Program-made: the position numbers and the translations under genes
Assembly: GCF_014197615.1 (NCBI RefSeq)
Contig: NZ_JACIFY010000001.1
Span: 310,001-374,000 of the forward strand
Direction of reading: 5' to 3'
Length of the DNA stretch: 64,000 nt
Source: Rhizobium esperanzae
Lineage (GTDB): Bacteria > Pseudomonadota > Alphaproteobacteria > Rhizobiales > Rhizobiaceae
Part shown: piece by piece, positions 1 to 10,122 of the stretch
Numbering within the stretch: position 1 is the first letter of the stretch
Layout of the letters: every line of letters starts with the position of its first letter
The notes under the pieces: generated by a model
The model's database searches: none
Told to the model about the DNA's origin: nothing
The model's input: only the letters and a program-made list of their open reading frames with translations

Positions 1-184
1 TGCTTAGGCGGCTTCTGTAACGTTAACGTCAATTTCGTTGACAACACTGTGATTTCATTTGGACAAAAGGTCGCGGCCACGTCGCCGTTTTTTCACAAAA
101 TTGCCTGAATTGGGGCGCGAACTCGCAGGTGCCGAGGGTTAGTTTATGTTGTCAAATTCAACAGCAGATTGAGGAGATAGACCC
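1..184. other. Left-edge non-coding stretch
   Basis: This region upstream of the secreted repeat protein has no supported gene. It has an AT-richer segment near 5-60 with overlapping AACGTTAAC and GTTGACAAC motifs, and an imperfect dyad TGTTG/CAACA at 147-163 close to the first start codon. Promoter elements are plausible but not resolved. Confidence 0.5.
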
Positions 185-550
185 ATGCGCATCAAATTTG
201 CCCTTGCCGCTTCCCTGTTCGCCGTGAGCCTTGCAGGAGCTGCCTTCGCCCAGCCGGGCTATTCCGACGACTATACCAACGATAGCGACGGTTTCGCACC
301 GAGCCCGATAGCGAAGCCGGCCCCGGTCCATTACAGCAACCGCAAGGCCCCGGCCTATTCCAGCGACTATACCAACGACAGCGACGGCTTCGCGCCCAGC
401 GCCATGGCGGCCCCTGCCGTCGACAAGACCGCAACGGCGAGCATCGCCCCCCTGCCTCCCTGCCACAGCATGATTGGCCCGACGGGCTCCCACACCAAGG
501 GTGCCGACAGCGGCGCCTCGCGCACCGAAGCTTGCCGCGCGACGCATTGA
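185..550 (+). CDS. Secreted protein of unknown function with an internal duplication
   Basis: I do not recognise a family. The 121-residue product starts with a clear Sec signal peptide (MRIKF, hydrophobic run to about residue 20, then AFAQ), so it is probably periplasmic or secreted. The mature part holds two near-identical 16-residue units, residues 26-41 and 58-73, each reading YS(D/S)DYTNDSDGFAPS followed by P or A, rich in Asp, Tyr and Ser, joined by a Pro/Ala/Lys linker. The C-terminal third has two Cys (in PPCHS and EACR). GAGGAG at 171-176 sits eight bases before the ATG. A strong terminator follows, so it is probably monocistronic. Confidence 0.75.
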   Translation: MRIKFALAASLFAVSLAGAAFAQPGYSDDYTNDSDGFAPSPIAKPAPVHYSNRKAPAYSSDYTNDSDGFAPSAMAAPAVDKTATASIAPLPPCHSMIGPTGSHTKGADSGASRTEACRATH

Positions 551-562
551 TCCAAAAAAAGA

Positions 563-590
563 AAGGGCCGGAAACCGGCCCTTCTCTTTT
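563..590 (+). terminator. Intrinsic terminator after the first gene
   Basis: A 9-bp perfect stem AAGGGCCGG / CCGGCCCTT (563-571 and 575-583) with an AAA loop is followed by CTCTTTTT. It lies 13 bases after the stop codon of the secreted repeat protein and is a textbook rho-independent terminator. Confidence 0.85.
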
Positions 591-656
591 TCAATCCGCT
601 CTCTCGTGTGAGTGCAAATCGCCCGAAGGCCCGCAACGGTTCCGGCGCAAGGCGCT

Positions 657-1331
657 TCAGAACACGAATGGAATCAGCCGGTAGCGGGTTGTGGCCATGA
701 AGGCCGTATAAGCAGGATCCTGGCTGAGCAGACGCTCCTCCGCAAGGAGGCGGAAACATTGTGCGGTCAGCGCCGTCGCATAGATGGTGAGGTTCCAAAG
801 GCTCGGATGCACCAGCAAGAAGGCGATATGCGTCATCAGATAGCCCGCATACATCGGATGGCGGACAAACTTGTAGGGCCCGCCGATCTTGACCCCACGA
901 TTGGCCGGCGCCAGGCCGAAGCTTCGCCGCAATGATAGCTTTGCCGATATCTGCAGGACGAAACCGAATACCATCAACATCCCACAGAATGCGAGCGGTG
1001 CAAGCGGTTGTGTTGAAGCGGGCACGACAAGCAACGGGAAGAGCGTGCCGATGGCGGTGACCATCAGGTCGAACGGCCGAAGCGACGCATTTTTCGTCCG
1101 CCGGCGCGTCAGGATAAGGAAGGCGGCAGCTCCCTCCGACACGATCAGCAGGCCATCGATGATCGCTCGATCGTCCTGCATCTGCGATAGAATCCGCAAG
1201 ACGATCGCGACGAAAAGAGAGCTGATCACCACTTTTTCAACGATGTCGAGAACGAAATACACATCCAGGAATGACAAGCTTGCCGCTGTCTTTTTTTTCA
1301 TCGCTCGCAAAAATTCCGCATCATAGGCCAT
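657..1331 (-). CDS. Isoprenylcysteine carboxyl methyltransferase-like membrane protein
   Basis: The 224-residue polytopic membrane protein has about five hydrophobic segments. The C-terminal half carries the phospholipid/ICMT methyltransferase signature: GGPYKFVRHPMYAGYL near residues 149-164, then EERLL..DPAY..F....YR..PF at the end, which in this superfamily forms the SAM and substrate pocket. Substrate cannot be read from sequence; bacterial members methylate lipids or are uncharacterised. The gene stands alone, convergent with the secreted-protein gene. Start chosen at the ATG giving MAYDAEF. Confidence 0.75.
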   Translation of the reverse strand: MAYDAEFLRAMKKKTAASLSFLDVYFVLDIVEKVVISSLFVAIVLRILSQMQDDRAIIDGLLIVSEGAAAFLILTRRRTKNASLRPFDLMVTAIGTLFPLLVVPASTQPLAPLAFCGMLMVFGFVLQISAKLSLRRSFGLAPANRGVKIGGPYKFVRHPMYAGYLMTHIAFLLVHPSLWNLTIYATALTAQCFRLLAEERLLSQDPAYTAFMATTRYRLIPFVF

Positions 1332-1507
1332 GCTACCCTATATGCGTGCGGTCGCTAATTATGGGTTAAGACTTGATCTGACCGGGCAGCGATTCGCCGG
1401 CCGATCTCGCAGCAGAATGAAACAACGACGGGCCAACGCAGGGATTTCTGCAAGCAATATCAACATCATGACGCAGATTTCCGGAGACAGGTCGCCGTCC
1501 TGAACAA

Positions 1508-2227
1508 TCAGCTTTCGCTGGTCGTTTCGCCGAAAACCGCCTCGAAGGCGGTGCGCAGCCGGATATCGACATCAGCCATCATCACGGGCAGGCCGAGATC
1601 GACGAGGCTGGTCACGCCATAGGCCGATATCCCGCAGGGCACGATGCCGCCGAAATGATCGAGATCCGGATCGACGTTGAGCGACAGTCCGTGGAAGGTC
1701 ACCCATTTCCGCAGCCTGATGCCGAGGGCGGCGATCTTGTCCTCGGCCATCGTTCCATCGGCAAGCAATGGTTTTTCCGGCCGGCGCACCCAGACGCCGA
1801 CGCGGTCTTCACGTCGCTCGCCGCGGACATTCATCATATCGAGCGTACGGATGACGACATCCTCGAGGGCAGCGACGAAGGCGCGCACATCCTGGCGCCT
1901 GCGCTTCAGGTCGAGCATCACATAGGCGACGCGCTGGCCGGGTCCATGATAGGTGTATTCACCGCCGCGCCCCGTTGCAAAGACCGGAAAACGGTCCGGC
2001 TGGACGAGATCGCTCGCATTGGCGCTGGTGCCGGCGGTATAGAGCGGCGGATGTTCGACGAGCCAGACCAGCTCATCCCCGCCGTCCGATATCGCCGCCA
2101 CTTCGCGCTCCATCGTCTCCACCGCCTCCTCATAGGCAACGAGGCCGTCGGCGATGCGCCAGCGCACCGGCCGGGTGCCGGCCTGGGGAAGCATGGAGAA
2201 TTCGAGATCGGTGCGAAGCATGGCCAT
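1508..2227 (-). CDS. lipB: Octanoyl-[acyl carrier protein]:protein N-octanoyltransferase LipB
   Basis: LipB moves octanoyl groups from acyl carrier protein to the lipoyl domains of 2-oxoacid dehydrogenases and GcvH, the first step of lipoate synthesis in the cytoplasm. The LipB signature [12 protein letters not shown] lies at residues 87-98, the catalytic Lys at 164 (DKIAALGIR) and the catalytic Cys at 198 (IVPCGI). Length 239 is normal. The start at 2227 ([10 protein letters not shown]) is preceded by GGAGGG about eight bases upstream; an upstream in-frame ATG at 2245 has no such site. Its product is needed by gcvH in this same window. Confidence 0.93.
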   Translation of the reverse strand: MAMLRTDLEFSMLPQAGTRPVRWRIADGLVAYEEAVETMEREVAAISDGGDELVWLVEHPPLYTAGTSANASDLVQPDRFPVFATGRGGEYTYHGPGQRVAYVMLDLKRRRQDVRAFVAALEDVVIRTLDMMNVRGERREDRVGVWVRRPEKPLLADGTMAEDKIAALGIRLRKWVTFHGLSLNVDPDLDHFGGIVPCGISAYGVTSLVDLGLPVMMADVDIRLRTAFEAVFGETTSES

Positions 2228-2411
2228 TCCTTGCCGCCCTCCCATAAATGCCTGCGAAATTAGGGGGCGACAGGATAGCTATATGGACCCGTTTCAGGGG
2301 CAATTCAAATGCGATGACCGGTTTTTAAAAAAACTGTCATACCGCCCTTGTGCACCCCAAATCCTTTTGCTACATGCTGCCCCGCCGACGCAAATCGGCA
2401 CCTACCACGAT

Positions 2412-2496
2412 GCGGTCGTGGCGGAATTGGTAGACGCGCAGCGTTGAGGTCGCTGTGGGGCAACCCGTGGAAGTTCGAGTCTTCTCGACCGCACCA
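2412..2496 (+). tRNA. tRNA-Leu (anticodon GAG)
   Basis: The acceptor stem GCGGTCG (2412-2418) pairs with CGACCGC (2486-2492), followed by A and an encoded CCA (2494-2496). The D-arm contains AATTGGTAGAC, the anticodon stem CAGCG/CGCTG encloses loop TTGAGGT with anticodon GAG at 2446-2448, a long variable arm (class II) follows, and the T-arm contains GTTCGAGTC. It reads CUC/CUU leucine codons. Confidence 0.96.
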
Positions 2497-2622
2497 TTCC
2501 CTTTCTGGGAAACGCTTTCTAAGCGACAATTTCGATTTTACCTCGAAATTATCCACGGCTCCTCGGCTTGATCGCCCGGCCTTCTCATGGTTGAGGCGTC
2601 ATCCCCGCAAGAATCGGCCACC

Positions 2623-3543
2623 ATGTCAGATCCCCATCAAAATTCCCTGCAGGGCATGGCCATCATGTCCGGCGCCATGCTGATCCTGCCGACCATGGAT
2701 GCCATCGCCAAATATATGGCGACCTTCGAAGCGATGTCGCCGGGTCAGGTGACCTTTTACCGATTCTTCTTCCAGATCGCCTGCACCCTGCCGATTCTCT
2801 TCGCGCTGTTCGGGTTGAAGGCGCTTTCGGCCAAACGGCCATGGATGAACCTGCTGCGCGGCGTGCTGCATGGTGGTGCGAGCCTGCTTTTCTTCGTCGC
2901 GGTCAAATACATGCCGCTCGCCGATGTCTTCGCCATCTATTTCGTCGAGCCTTTCATGCTGGCCGCCCTGTCGGCACTGTTCCTCGGGGAGAAGGTCGGC
3001 TGGCGCCGCTGGATAGCGATCGTGGTCGGTTTCGGCGGCGCGATGATCGTCATACAGCCGAGTTACGAGATTTTCGGCCTGAAGGCGCTGCTGCCGGTCG
3101 CCTGCGCCTTTCTGTTCTCGCTCTACCTGTTCCTCAACCGCGCCATCGGCGAGGCCGATTCGCCGCTGACGATGCAGACCATGGCCGGCATCGGCGGAAC
3201 GGTGTTCATGGCCGCCGCCCTTTTCGTCGGCAACGGTTCCGGCAATGCCGATTTCGCCGTCTCTCTGCCCTCCTCCGGTCTCGCTCTTGCGCTGCTCCTC
3301 GCCCTCGGCCTGATCTCGGGATATGCGCATATGCTGGTGGTCCGGGCTTTCCGGCTCGCGCCGCTGTCGCTGCTTGCGCCGTTCCAGTACTTCGAGATCA
3401 TCTCGGCGACGGTGCTCGGTTATGCGCTGTTCAATGATTTCCCGAGCTTCTCCAAGTGGATCGGCATCTTCATCATCGTCGCATCCGGGCTCTTCATCAT
3501 CTGGCGCGAGCGGCTGCAGGCGCAATCGTTAAAATCTTCCTGA
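2623..3543 (+). CDS. DMT-superfamily (EamA) inner-membrane transporter
   Basis: The product (306 residues from this start) is a polytopic inner-membrane protein with ten hydrophobic segments and two EamA repeats, the architecture of drug/metabolite exporters. The first repeat holds FYRFFFQIACTLPIL and ADVFAIYFVEPFMLAALSALFLGEKVGWRRW, the second LLAPFQYFEIISATVLGYALFNDFP. Substrate is unknown. I prefer the ATG at 2623 (MSDPHQNSLQGMAIM) because it matches the usual short cytoplasmic N-terminus; an in-frame ATG at 2587 would add 12 residues. It lies just after tRNA-Leu and stands alone. Confidence 0.85.
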   Translation: MSDPHQNSLQGMAIMSGAMLILPTMDAIAKYMATFEAMSPGQVTFYRFFFQIACTLPILFALFGLKALSAKRPWMNLLRGVLHGGASLLFFVAVKYMPLADVFAIYFVEPFMLAALSALFLGEKVGWRRWIAIVVGFGGAMIVIQPSYEIFGLKALLPVACAFLFSLYLFLNRAIGEADSPLTMQTMAGIGGTVFMAAALFVGNGSGNADFAVSLPSSGLALALLLALGLISGYAHMLVVRAFRLAPLSLLAPFQYFEIISATVLGYALFNDFPSFSKWIGIFIIVASGLFIIWRERLQAQSLKSS

Positions 3544-3640
3544 CCCCGGGAATGCCGGATTAACTTCTCTTCTTGAGGGATCGTCAATTCGCAGGCGATA
3601 AAACTGTCTCCGGCTTCATGATGAAGCCTGGAGCTAAAAC

Positions 3641-4345
3641 ATGAGCGAATTTCGTCTCGCTTTTCCGGCCTGTGTCGTGGCCGGTAAGCATCGGCTGACG
3701 GCCGAAGATATAATACTGTTGCGCAAACATGCTTTCCCGGAAGGCATCCGGACATCCGATGATGTCGTGGCCATGTTGGCGCTCAATAATTCCTGCCCTG
3801 AAAAATGTGCCGCCTGGAACACGTTCTTCGTGGAGCAGCTCGCCGGTTTCATTGTTCATTATACCTACCCGCAGGGCTCGCTTGATGAAATCAACGTCGC
3901 CTGGATCATGCGCATGTTCACGACCGACGGCGTCGTCAACTCGGCGCTGGAACTCGAGCTCATTCTGCACATCATGGAGATTTCGGCCGACGTCCCGGGT
4001 GAATTGAGGGCGCTCGCCCTCGATCAGCTCCGTCTGGCGATCACCGACAATATCGGTGGCTACAAGCTGTCGCGCGCCGTCGATCGCCGGGGCATTACCC
4101 GCCAGGACGTCGATTTTGCGATGCGCATCTTCAGAAGCGTCGCCGAAAGCGGCGTCATTCCCGTTTCCTCGGCCGAATACGGCGTGCTCAAGCAGATCGA
4201 GCAGGCGACGCTGCCCGGCGCCAATCATCCCCACTGGACGGGAATCATGGCCGCCGTCGAGCTGCGTGACTATGCCGAGCCGCGGCGCAGCCGCTGGCTG
4301 CGCATCGTCGACGAGGAACCCGTCTGCGAAGCAGCTGTCGCCTGA
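3641..4345 (+). CDS. Conserved hypothetical protein next to pccA
   Basis: I do not recognise a named family. The 234-residue product has no signal peptide or membrane segment and looks globular and mostly helical. It has two Cys close together (NSCPEKCAAWNTFFVEQ, about residues 52-57). The gene is 75 bases upstream of pccA in the same direction, so the two may be co-transcribed. Codon use is like that of its neighbours, supporting a resident gene. Its role is open; a link to acyl-CoA carboxylation is only positional. Confidence 0.7.
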   Translation: MSEFRLAFPACVVAGKHRLTAEDIILLRKHAFPEGIRTSDDVVAMLALNNSCPEKCAAWNTFFVEQLAGFIVHYTYPQGSLDEINVAWIMRMFTTDGVVNSALELELILHIMEISADVPGELRALALDQLRLAITDNIGGYKLSRAVDRRGITRQDVDFAMRIFRSVAESGVIPVSSAEYGVLKQIEQATLPGANHPHWTGIMAAVELRDYAEPRRSRWLRIVDEEPVCEAAVA

Positions 4346-4420
4346 TGCACTTCAAGCCTGATTGTGCGTTCCGGTGTTTTGTGCGTAAAACTCCGGAACG
4401 CATTTCTGGGTGGAGTCTCG

Positions 4421-6430
4421 ATGTTCAAGAAAATCCTGATCGCGAATCGCGGCGAAATCGCCTGCCGCGTGATCAAGACCGCGCGCCGCATGGGCATTGT
4501 GATCGTTGCGGTCTATTCGGATGCGGATCGGGATGCACTGCATGTCGAAATGGCCGACGAGGCCGTGAATATCGGCCCGGCCGCGGCCTCCGAGAGTTAT
4601 CTGGTTGCCGAAAAGATCATCGCGGCCTGCAAGGCGACTGGCGCCGAGGCGGTACATCCCGGTTATGGCTTCCTGTCCGAACGCGCCGCCTTCTGCGCTG
4701 AGCTGGAAAAGCAGGGAATCGTCTTCATCGGCCCGAAGCCGAAGGCCATCATGGCGATGGGCGACAAGATCGAATCGAAGAAATTCGCCAATGCCGCCGG
4801 CGTGTCGACAGTGCCCGGCCATCTCGGCGTCATCGAGGATGCCGCCCACGCGGAAGTGATATCGGGCGGCATCGGCTATCCCGTCATGATCAAGGCATCG
4901 GCAGGCGGCGGCGGCAAGGGCATGCGAATTGCCTGGAATGAGGCAGAGGTGCGCGACGGCTTCGAGCGCGCCCGCTCGGAGGCCAAGAGCTCCTTCGGCG
5001 ACGACCGCGTCTTCATCGAGAAGTTCATCGTCGAGCCGCGCCACATCGAAATCCAGGTCCTGGCCGATGCGCATGGCAATGTCGTCTATCTCGGCGAACG
5101 CGAATGCTCGATCCAGCGGCGGAACCAGAAGGTGGCGGAAGAGGCGCCCTCGCCTTTCCTCGACGAAAAAACCCGCAAGGCGATGGGCGAACAATCGGTG
5201 GCGCTGGCCAAAGCCGTCGATTACCAGAGCGCCGGCACCGTCGAATTCATCGTCGACCGCGATCGCAATTTCTATTTCCTCGAAATGAACACCCGCCTGC
5301 AGGTCGAACATCCCGTGACCGAACTCGTCACCGGCATCGATCTCGTCGAGCAGATGATCCGTGTCGCAGCCGGCGAGCCCCTTCCCCTGGCCCAGGAGGA
5401 TATCAGGCTCGACGGCTGGGCGATCGAAAGCCGGCTCTACGCCGAAGACCCCTACCGCAATTTCCTGCCCTCGATCGGCCGCCTGACACGCTACCGCCCG
5501 CCGGCCGAAGGCCGGACCGGCAATGTCGTCGTCCGCAACGATACCGGCGTCTTCGAAGGCGCCGAAATCTCGATGTATTACGATCCGATGATCGCCAAGC
5601 TCTGCACCTGGGCGCCGACCCGCAGCGAGGCGATCGAGGCCATGGGCCGGGCGCTCGACGGCTTCGTCGTCGATGGCATCGAGCACAATGTTCCGTTCCT
5701 GGCGGCGCTGATGAAACATCCGCGCTGGCGCGAGGGCCGGCTTTCCACAGGCTTCATCGCCGAGGAATATCCCAATGGTTTCGCGCCGATGAAGCCGGAT
5801 CGGACGGAAGAGGCAGTCCTTGCCGCCATTGCGCTGTCGGCCTCGCTGATCGAGGCAAACCGCCGCGAGCGTTTCGCCGATCGCCTGCACGCCGCATCTG
5901 GTGCGCTGCGCGAGCACTGGGTGGTCAAAACAGGCGACAACCATGTCGCAGTCAGATTGCTCGACGGCCTCGTCACCATTCCTTTCGACATGGAAATGGC
6001 GATAGAAGGCAAGAACATGAGCGTTGTCACCGACTGGAGACCGGGTGATCCGGTCTGGAACGGCAAGGTCGGCGGCCGCGATATCACCGCGCAGATCCGC
6101 CCCGTTCTCAACGGCATGCGCATCGATTGGCAGGGCCTGTCGGTGACGGCCAAAGTCTTTTCGCCGCGCCATGCCGAACTCGACAGGCTGATGCCGGTGA
6201 AGCTGCCGCCCGATACCTCCAAGCTCCTGCTCTGCCCAATGCCAGGCCTCGTCGTCGCCATCGCGGTTGCCGAGGGCCAGGAAGTCAAGGCCGGCGAGAC
6301 TTTGGCGATCGTCGAGGCGATGAAGATGGAAAACGTGCTGCGCGCCGATCGCGATCTCGTCGTTTCGAAGATCAATGCCGCGGCCGGCGAAAGCCTGGCC
6401 GTCGACGCCGTGATCATGGAATTCGCCTGA
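4421..6430 (+). CDS. pccA: Propionyl/acetyl-CoA carboxylase alpha subunit (biotin carboxylase plus biotin carrier)
   Basis: This subunit carboxylates biotin using ATP and bicarbonate; with PccB it makes (S)-methylmalonyl-CoA from propionyl-CoA. The 669 residues begin with the biotin carboxylase start KKILIANRGEIACRV, the ATP-grasp glycine loop GGGGKG at 162-167 and EMNTRLQVEHPVTE from residue 288. The C-terminus is a biotinyl domain with IVEAMKMENVL, biotin on Lys635, 34 residues from the end. Start at 4421 rather than the in-frame 4364 because the family begins with this motif and GGTGGAG lies just upstream. Partner pccB is 2.1 kb away on the opposite strand. Confidence 0.93.
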   Translation: MFKKILIANRGEIACRVIKTARRMGIVIVAVYSDADRDALHVEMADEAVNIGPAAASESYLVAEKIIAACKATGAEAVHPGYGFLSERAAFCAELEKQGIVFIGPKPKAIMAMGDKIESKKFANAAGVSTVPGHLGVIEDAAHAEVISGGIGYPVMIKASAGGGGKGMRIAWNEAEVRDGFERARSEAKSSFGDDRVFIEKFIVEPRHIEIQVLADAHGNVVYLGERECSIQRRNQKVAEEAPSPFLDEKTRKAMGEQSVALAKAVDYQSAGTVEFIVDRDRNFYFLEMNTRLQVEHPVTELVTGIDLVEQMIRVAAGEPLPLAQEDIRLDGWAIESRLYAEDPYRNFLPSIGRLTRYRPPAEGRTGNVVVRNDTGVFEGAEISMYYDPMIAKLCTWAPTRSEAIEAMGRALDGFVVDGIEHNVPFLAALMKHPRWREGRLSTGFIAEEYPNGFAPMKPDRTEEAVLAAIALSASLIEANRRERFADRLHAASGALREHWVVKTGDNHVAVRLLDGLVTIPFDMEMAIEGKNMSVVTDWRPGDPVWNGKVGGRDITAQIRPVLNGMRIDWQGLSVTAKVFSPRHAELDRLMPVKLPPDTSKLLLCPMPGLVVAIAVAEGQEVKAGETLAIVEAMKMENVLRADRDLVVSKINAAAGESLAVDAVIMEFA

Positions 6431-6550
6431 GGTAAGGCGCGGGTCAGCTCGCCATTTCCTCGCTTGAAGTCAGCCGTCCCGTCGTACATATACGGAAAAC
6501 TTCAAGCTCATGCATTCAAGCGAGAGCATCCGCAGCGTGGTTCCGTATTG

Positions 6551-7024
6551 ATGGCTTCGACGACCTATACGACCGACCTCAAGGGCATCGACGAGTTCTC
6601 CGCGCGCGAACTTTACGATCTTCTGAAAATGCGCGTCGACGTCTTCGTCGTCGAGCAGAACTGCCCCTATCCCGAGCTCGACGGCAAGGATGTCGATGCC
6701 CTGCACCTGCGGCTGCTGGATGGCGGCGAACTGCTCGCCTCTGCGCGGCTGCTGAAGCCGCATACTGCGCAGGATCCCTCAAAGATCGGCCGCGTGGTCG
6801 TCTCGCCCGCCCATCGCGGAAAGCGTCTGGGTGATGCATTGATGAATGAGGCGATCGTCGCTTGCGAGCGGCTTTATCCGGCAAACCCCATTGCCTTGTC
6901 GGCGCAGGCCCATCTGCGCCGCTTCTATGAATCCTTCGGCTTTATCGGCACGTCGCAGGAATATCTGGAAGACGGCATTCCCCATATCGATATGGTCCGC
7001 CAGCCGGCCACGCAACCGGCCTGA
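6551..7024 (+). CDS. GNAT N-acetyltransferase, ElaA type
   Basis: The 157-residue cytoplasmic protein belongs to the ElaA branch of GNAT acetyltransferases: the N-terminus ELYDLLKMRVDVFVVEQNCPYPELDGKD is the ElaA hallmark, and IGRVVVSPAHRGKRLGDALMNEA carries the acetyl-CoA pyrophosphate loop (R-G-x-x-L-G). The C-terminal AQAHLRRFYESFGF is also typical. The acceptor substrate is unknown. Start at 6551 (MASTTYTTDL) matches the family; the longer frame from 6464 adds an atypical leader. The next gene starts 11 bases downstream, suggesting an operon. Confidence 0.85.
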   Translation: MASTTYTTDLKGIDEFSARELYDLLKMRVDVFVVEQNCPYPELDGKDVDALHLRLLDGGELLASARLLKPHTAQDPSKIGRVVVSPAHRGKRLGDALMNEAIVACERLYPANPIALSAQAHLRRFYESFGFIGTSQEYLEDGIPHIDMVRQPATQPA

Positions 7025-7034
7025 GGATATTGCC

Positions 7035-7502
7035 ATGATCTATGTCGACGCCGATGCCTGTCCGGTGAAACCGGAAATTCTCAAGGTTGCGGAACGCCAC
7101 GGCCTTGAAGTCACCTTCGTCGCCAATTCCGGCCTGCGCCCCTCGCGCGACCCGATGGTCCACAACGTCATCGTCTCCAACGCCTTCGATGCCGCCGACA
7201 ACTGGATTGCCGAGCACGCCGGCGCCGGCGACGTCGTCGTCACTGCAGATGTACCGCTCGCCGTTCGCTGCGTCGCGACCGGCGCCTTCGTCAGCGGCCC
7301 CACGGGGCGCGTCTTCGACGAGACCAATATCGGCATGGCGAGCGCCATGCGCGATCTCGGCGCACATCTGCGCGAAACCGGCGAAAGCAAGGGTTACAAC
7401 GCCGCCTTCAGCCCGAAAGACCGCTCACGGTTCCTCGAAACCTTCGATCGCCTCTGCCGCCGCGCCAAGAACCTTTCCGCGGAGGCCGGCGGCCAGCGGT
7501 GA
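7035..7502 (+). CDS. YaiI/YqxD family protein (DUF188)
   Basis: The 155-residue product matches the DUF188 family, a PIN-like fold of uncertain function. Diagnostic motifs are IYVDADACPVKPEI at the start, VVVTADVPLA in the middle, and GPTGRVFDETNIGMASAMRDL, followed by the family-typical RFLETFDRL near the C-terminus. The conserved Asp residues suggest metal-dependent nuclease activity, which is inference. The ATG is 11 bases after the stop of the upstream GNAT gene, with GAGG just before it, so the pair is probably co-transcribed. Confidence 0.88.
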   Translation: MIYVDADACPVKPEILKVAERHGLEVTFVANSGLRPSRDPMVHNVIVSNAFDAADNWIAEHAGAGDVVVTADVPLAVRCVATGAFVSGPTGRVFDETNIGMASAMRDLGAHLRETGESKGYNAAFSPKDRSRFLETFDRLCRRAKNLSAEAGGQR

Positions 7503-7589
7503 CGCAAAGGCGGCATGAAACGGGTGGCATGGCTGCCATGCCGATTCCTACCTTGAACACAGCCGTTCCCTGACGCATATAGAGCTTAT

Positions 7590-7639
7590 CGCAGACGACT
7601 GCGGCATCCTCGGATGCAACGTCGCGGGGACGGCCTCGC
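7590..7639 (+). promoter_or_regulatory. Guanidine-II (mini-ykkC) riboswitch
   Basis: Two hairpins with ACGR tetraloops stand in tandem just before the SMR exporter start, the defining architecture of the mini-ykkC motif. Hairpin 1 is CGCAG-ACGA-CTGCG (7590-7603). Hairpin 2 is GCGGGG-ACGG-CCTCGC (7624-7639, one G.U pair). The 20-base spacer is within the known range. The Shine-Dalgarno AAGGAG (7648-7653) follows nine bases later, fitting control of ribosome access. In this class guanidinium binding bridges the two loops and frees translation of the exporter. Confidence 0.88.
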
Positions 7640-7659
7640 TCTTGAACAAGGAGAGTCGC

Positions 7660-7974
7660 ATGGCCTGGTTTCTGCTTTTTCTCGCCGGTCTTTTCGAATG
7701 TGGCTGGGCAATCGGCCTTAAATACACCGAGGGTTTCACTCGGCCGCTGCCGACTGCGCTGACCGTCATATCCATGGTGGTCAGCGTCGTGCTGCTCGGC
7801 CTTGCCGTGAAGCACTTGCCGATCGGCACCGCCTACGCGGTGTGGACCGGCATCGGCACGGTCGGCACGGTGCTGCTCGGCATCTGGCTGCTGGGTGATG
7901 CGGCAAGTGTCTCCCGTCTTGCCTGCATCATGCTGATCGTCGGCGGCATCGCCGGTCTCAAGCTGACCGCTTGA
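7660..7974 (+). CDS. gdx: Small multidrug resistance family guanidinium exporter (Gdx/SugE)
   Basis: The 104-residue protein has four transmembrane helices and the SugE-subfamily start MAWFLLFLAGLFECGWAIGLKY with the essential Glu at position 13, plus AVKHLPIGTAYAVWTGIGTVGTVLLGI in helices 2-3. SMR proteins work as antiparallel dimers; the Gdx branch exports guanidinium in exchange for protons. Assignment to Gdx rather than a quaternary-ammonium exporter is supported by the guanidine-II riboswitch directly upstream. Start at the ATG at 7660, seven bases after AAGGAG. Confidence 0.92.
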   Translation: MAWFLLFLAGLFECGWAIGLKYTEGFTRPLPTALTVISMVVSVVLLGLAVKHLPIGTAYAVWTGIGTVGTVLLGIWLLGDAASVSRLACIMLIVGGIAGLKLTA

Positions 7975-7982
7975 TATAAAAC

Positions 7983-8007
7983 CGAGGGGCGTCAACGACG
8001 CCCCTCG
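7983..8007 (-). terminator. Terminator between gdx and doxX
   Basis: An 11-bp perfect stem CGAGGGGCGTC / GACGCCCCTCG with a 3-base loop lies between the convergent gdx and doxX genes. On the minus strand it is followed by GGTTTTATATC, so it is a good terminator for doxX; on the plus strand there is no T-run. Confidence 0.8.
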
Positions 8008-8016
8008 ACCAGTCGT

Positions 8017-8409
8017 TCAGGCTGCCTTGCGGTTGTCGACGGAAAAAGCGCCGGGACCGGAGAAGAACAGGTAAAGGAAGACGAAGCAGAACAGAATCGC
8101 GGCGTCGCCCTGATTGACGGCCGGGAAGAAGCTGCTCGGGGCATGCGCCATGAAATAGGCGACCGCCATTTCACCGGCGAGCAGGAAGGCGACCGGACGC
8201 GTCAGCAGGCCGACGAGAATCAAGATGCCGCCGATCAGTTCCAGAAGGGCGGCAAACAGCATCAGCGGCGGCAGCGAGCCGGACATCTGTGACGCCGGGA
8301 AACCGAAAAGCTTCATTGTGCCGTGCTCGATGAACAACAGCGCGGCGATGATTCTGAGAGCGGCCAACCCATAGGGGCGATAGGCAGAAAGACGCTCGAA
8401 ACTTGACAT
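8017..8409 (-). CDS. DoxX family membrane protein
   Basis: The 130-residue protein has four hydrophobic segments and the DoxX-family layout: ALRIIAALLFIEHGTMKLFGFP near the start, LLELIGGILILVGLLTRPVAFLLAGEMAVAYFMAHAP in the middle, and NQGDAAILFCFVFLYLFFSGPGAFSVD at the end. Family members sit in the inner membrane and are variously linked to redox or thiosulfate metabolism; the specific role here is unknown. GGAGAGG is positioned just ahead of the ATG. It is probably monocistronic. Confidence 0.88.
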   Translation of the reverse strand: MSSFERLSAYRPYGLAALRIIAALLFIEHGTMKLFGFPASQMSGSLPPLMLFAALLELIGGILILVGLLTRPVAFLLAGEMAVAYFMAHAPSSFFPAVNQGDAAILFCFVFLYLFFSGPGAFSVDNRKAA

Positions 8410-8547
8410 TAAACCTCTCCATTAAAACAATACGGCCGAGCGTTAGCCTGTCATCGACACGGATTGAACACACGGATTGCTGACAGCCGTTCACTTTTTC
8501 GACAGGAGGCAAACACTTGAGCCGACGGTTTTATTCATCGGTCTCCT

Positions 8548-10080
<1,533 letters not shown>

Positions 10081-10122
10081 ACGATCTCCTCGCCGCTGTA
10101 AGCGGCAATCCGGCGGTCAATG

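Noticed and set aside
1366..1572. 68-codon frame between lipB and the methyltransferase gene
   Set aside because: Overlaps the lipB 3' end out of frame, has no ribosome-binding site and no recognisable domain.
4352..6172. A 606-codon open frame antisense to pccA
   Set aside because: It mirrors the pccA codon periodicity in high-GC DNA. The translation has no recognisable domain, whereas the plus-strand frame is a full biotin carboxylase.
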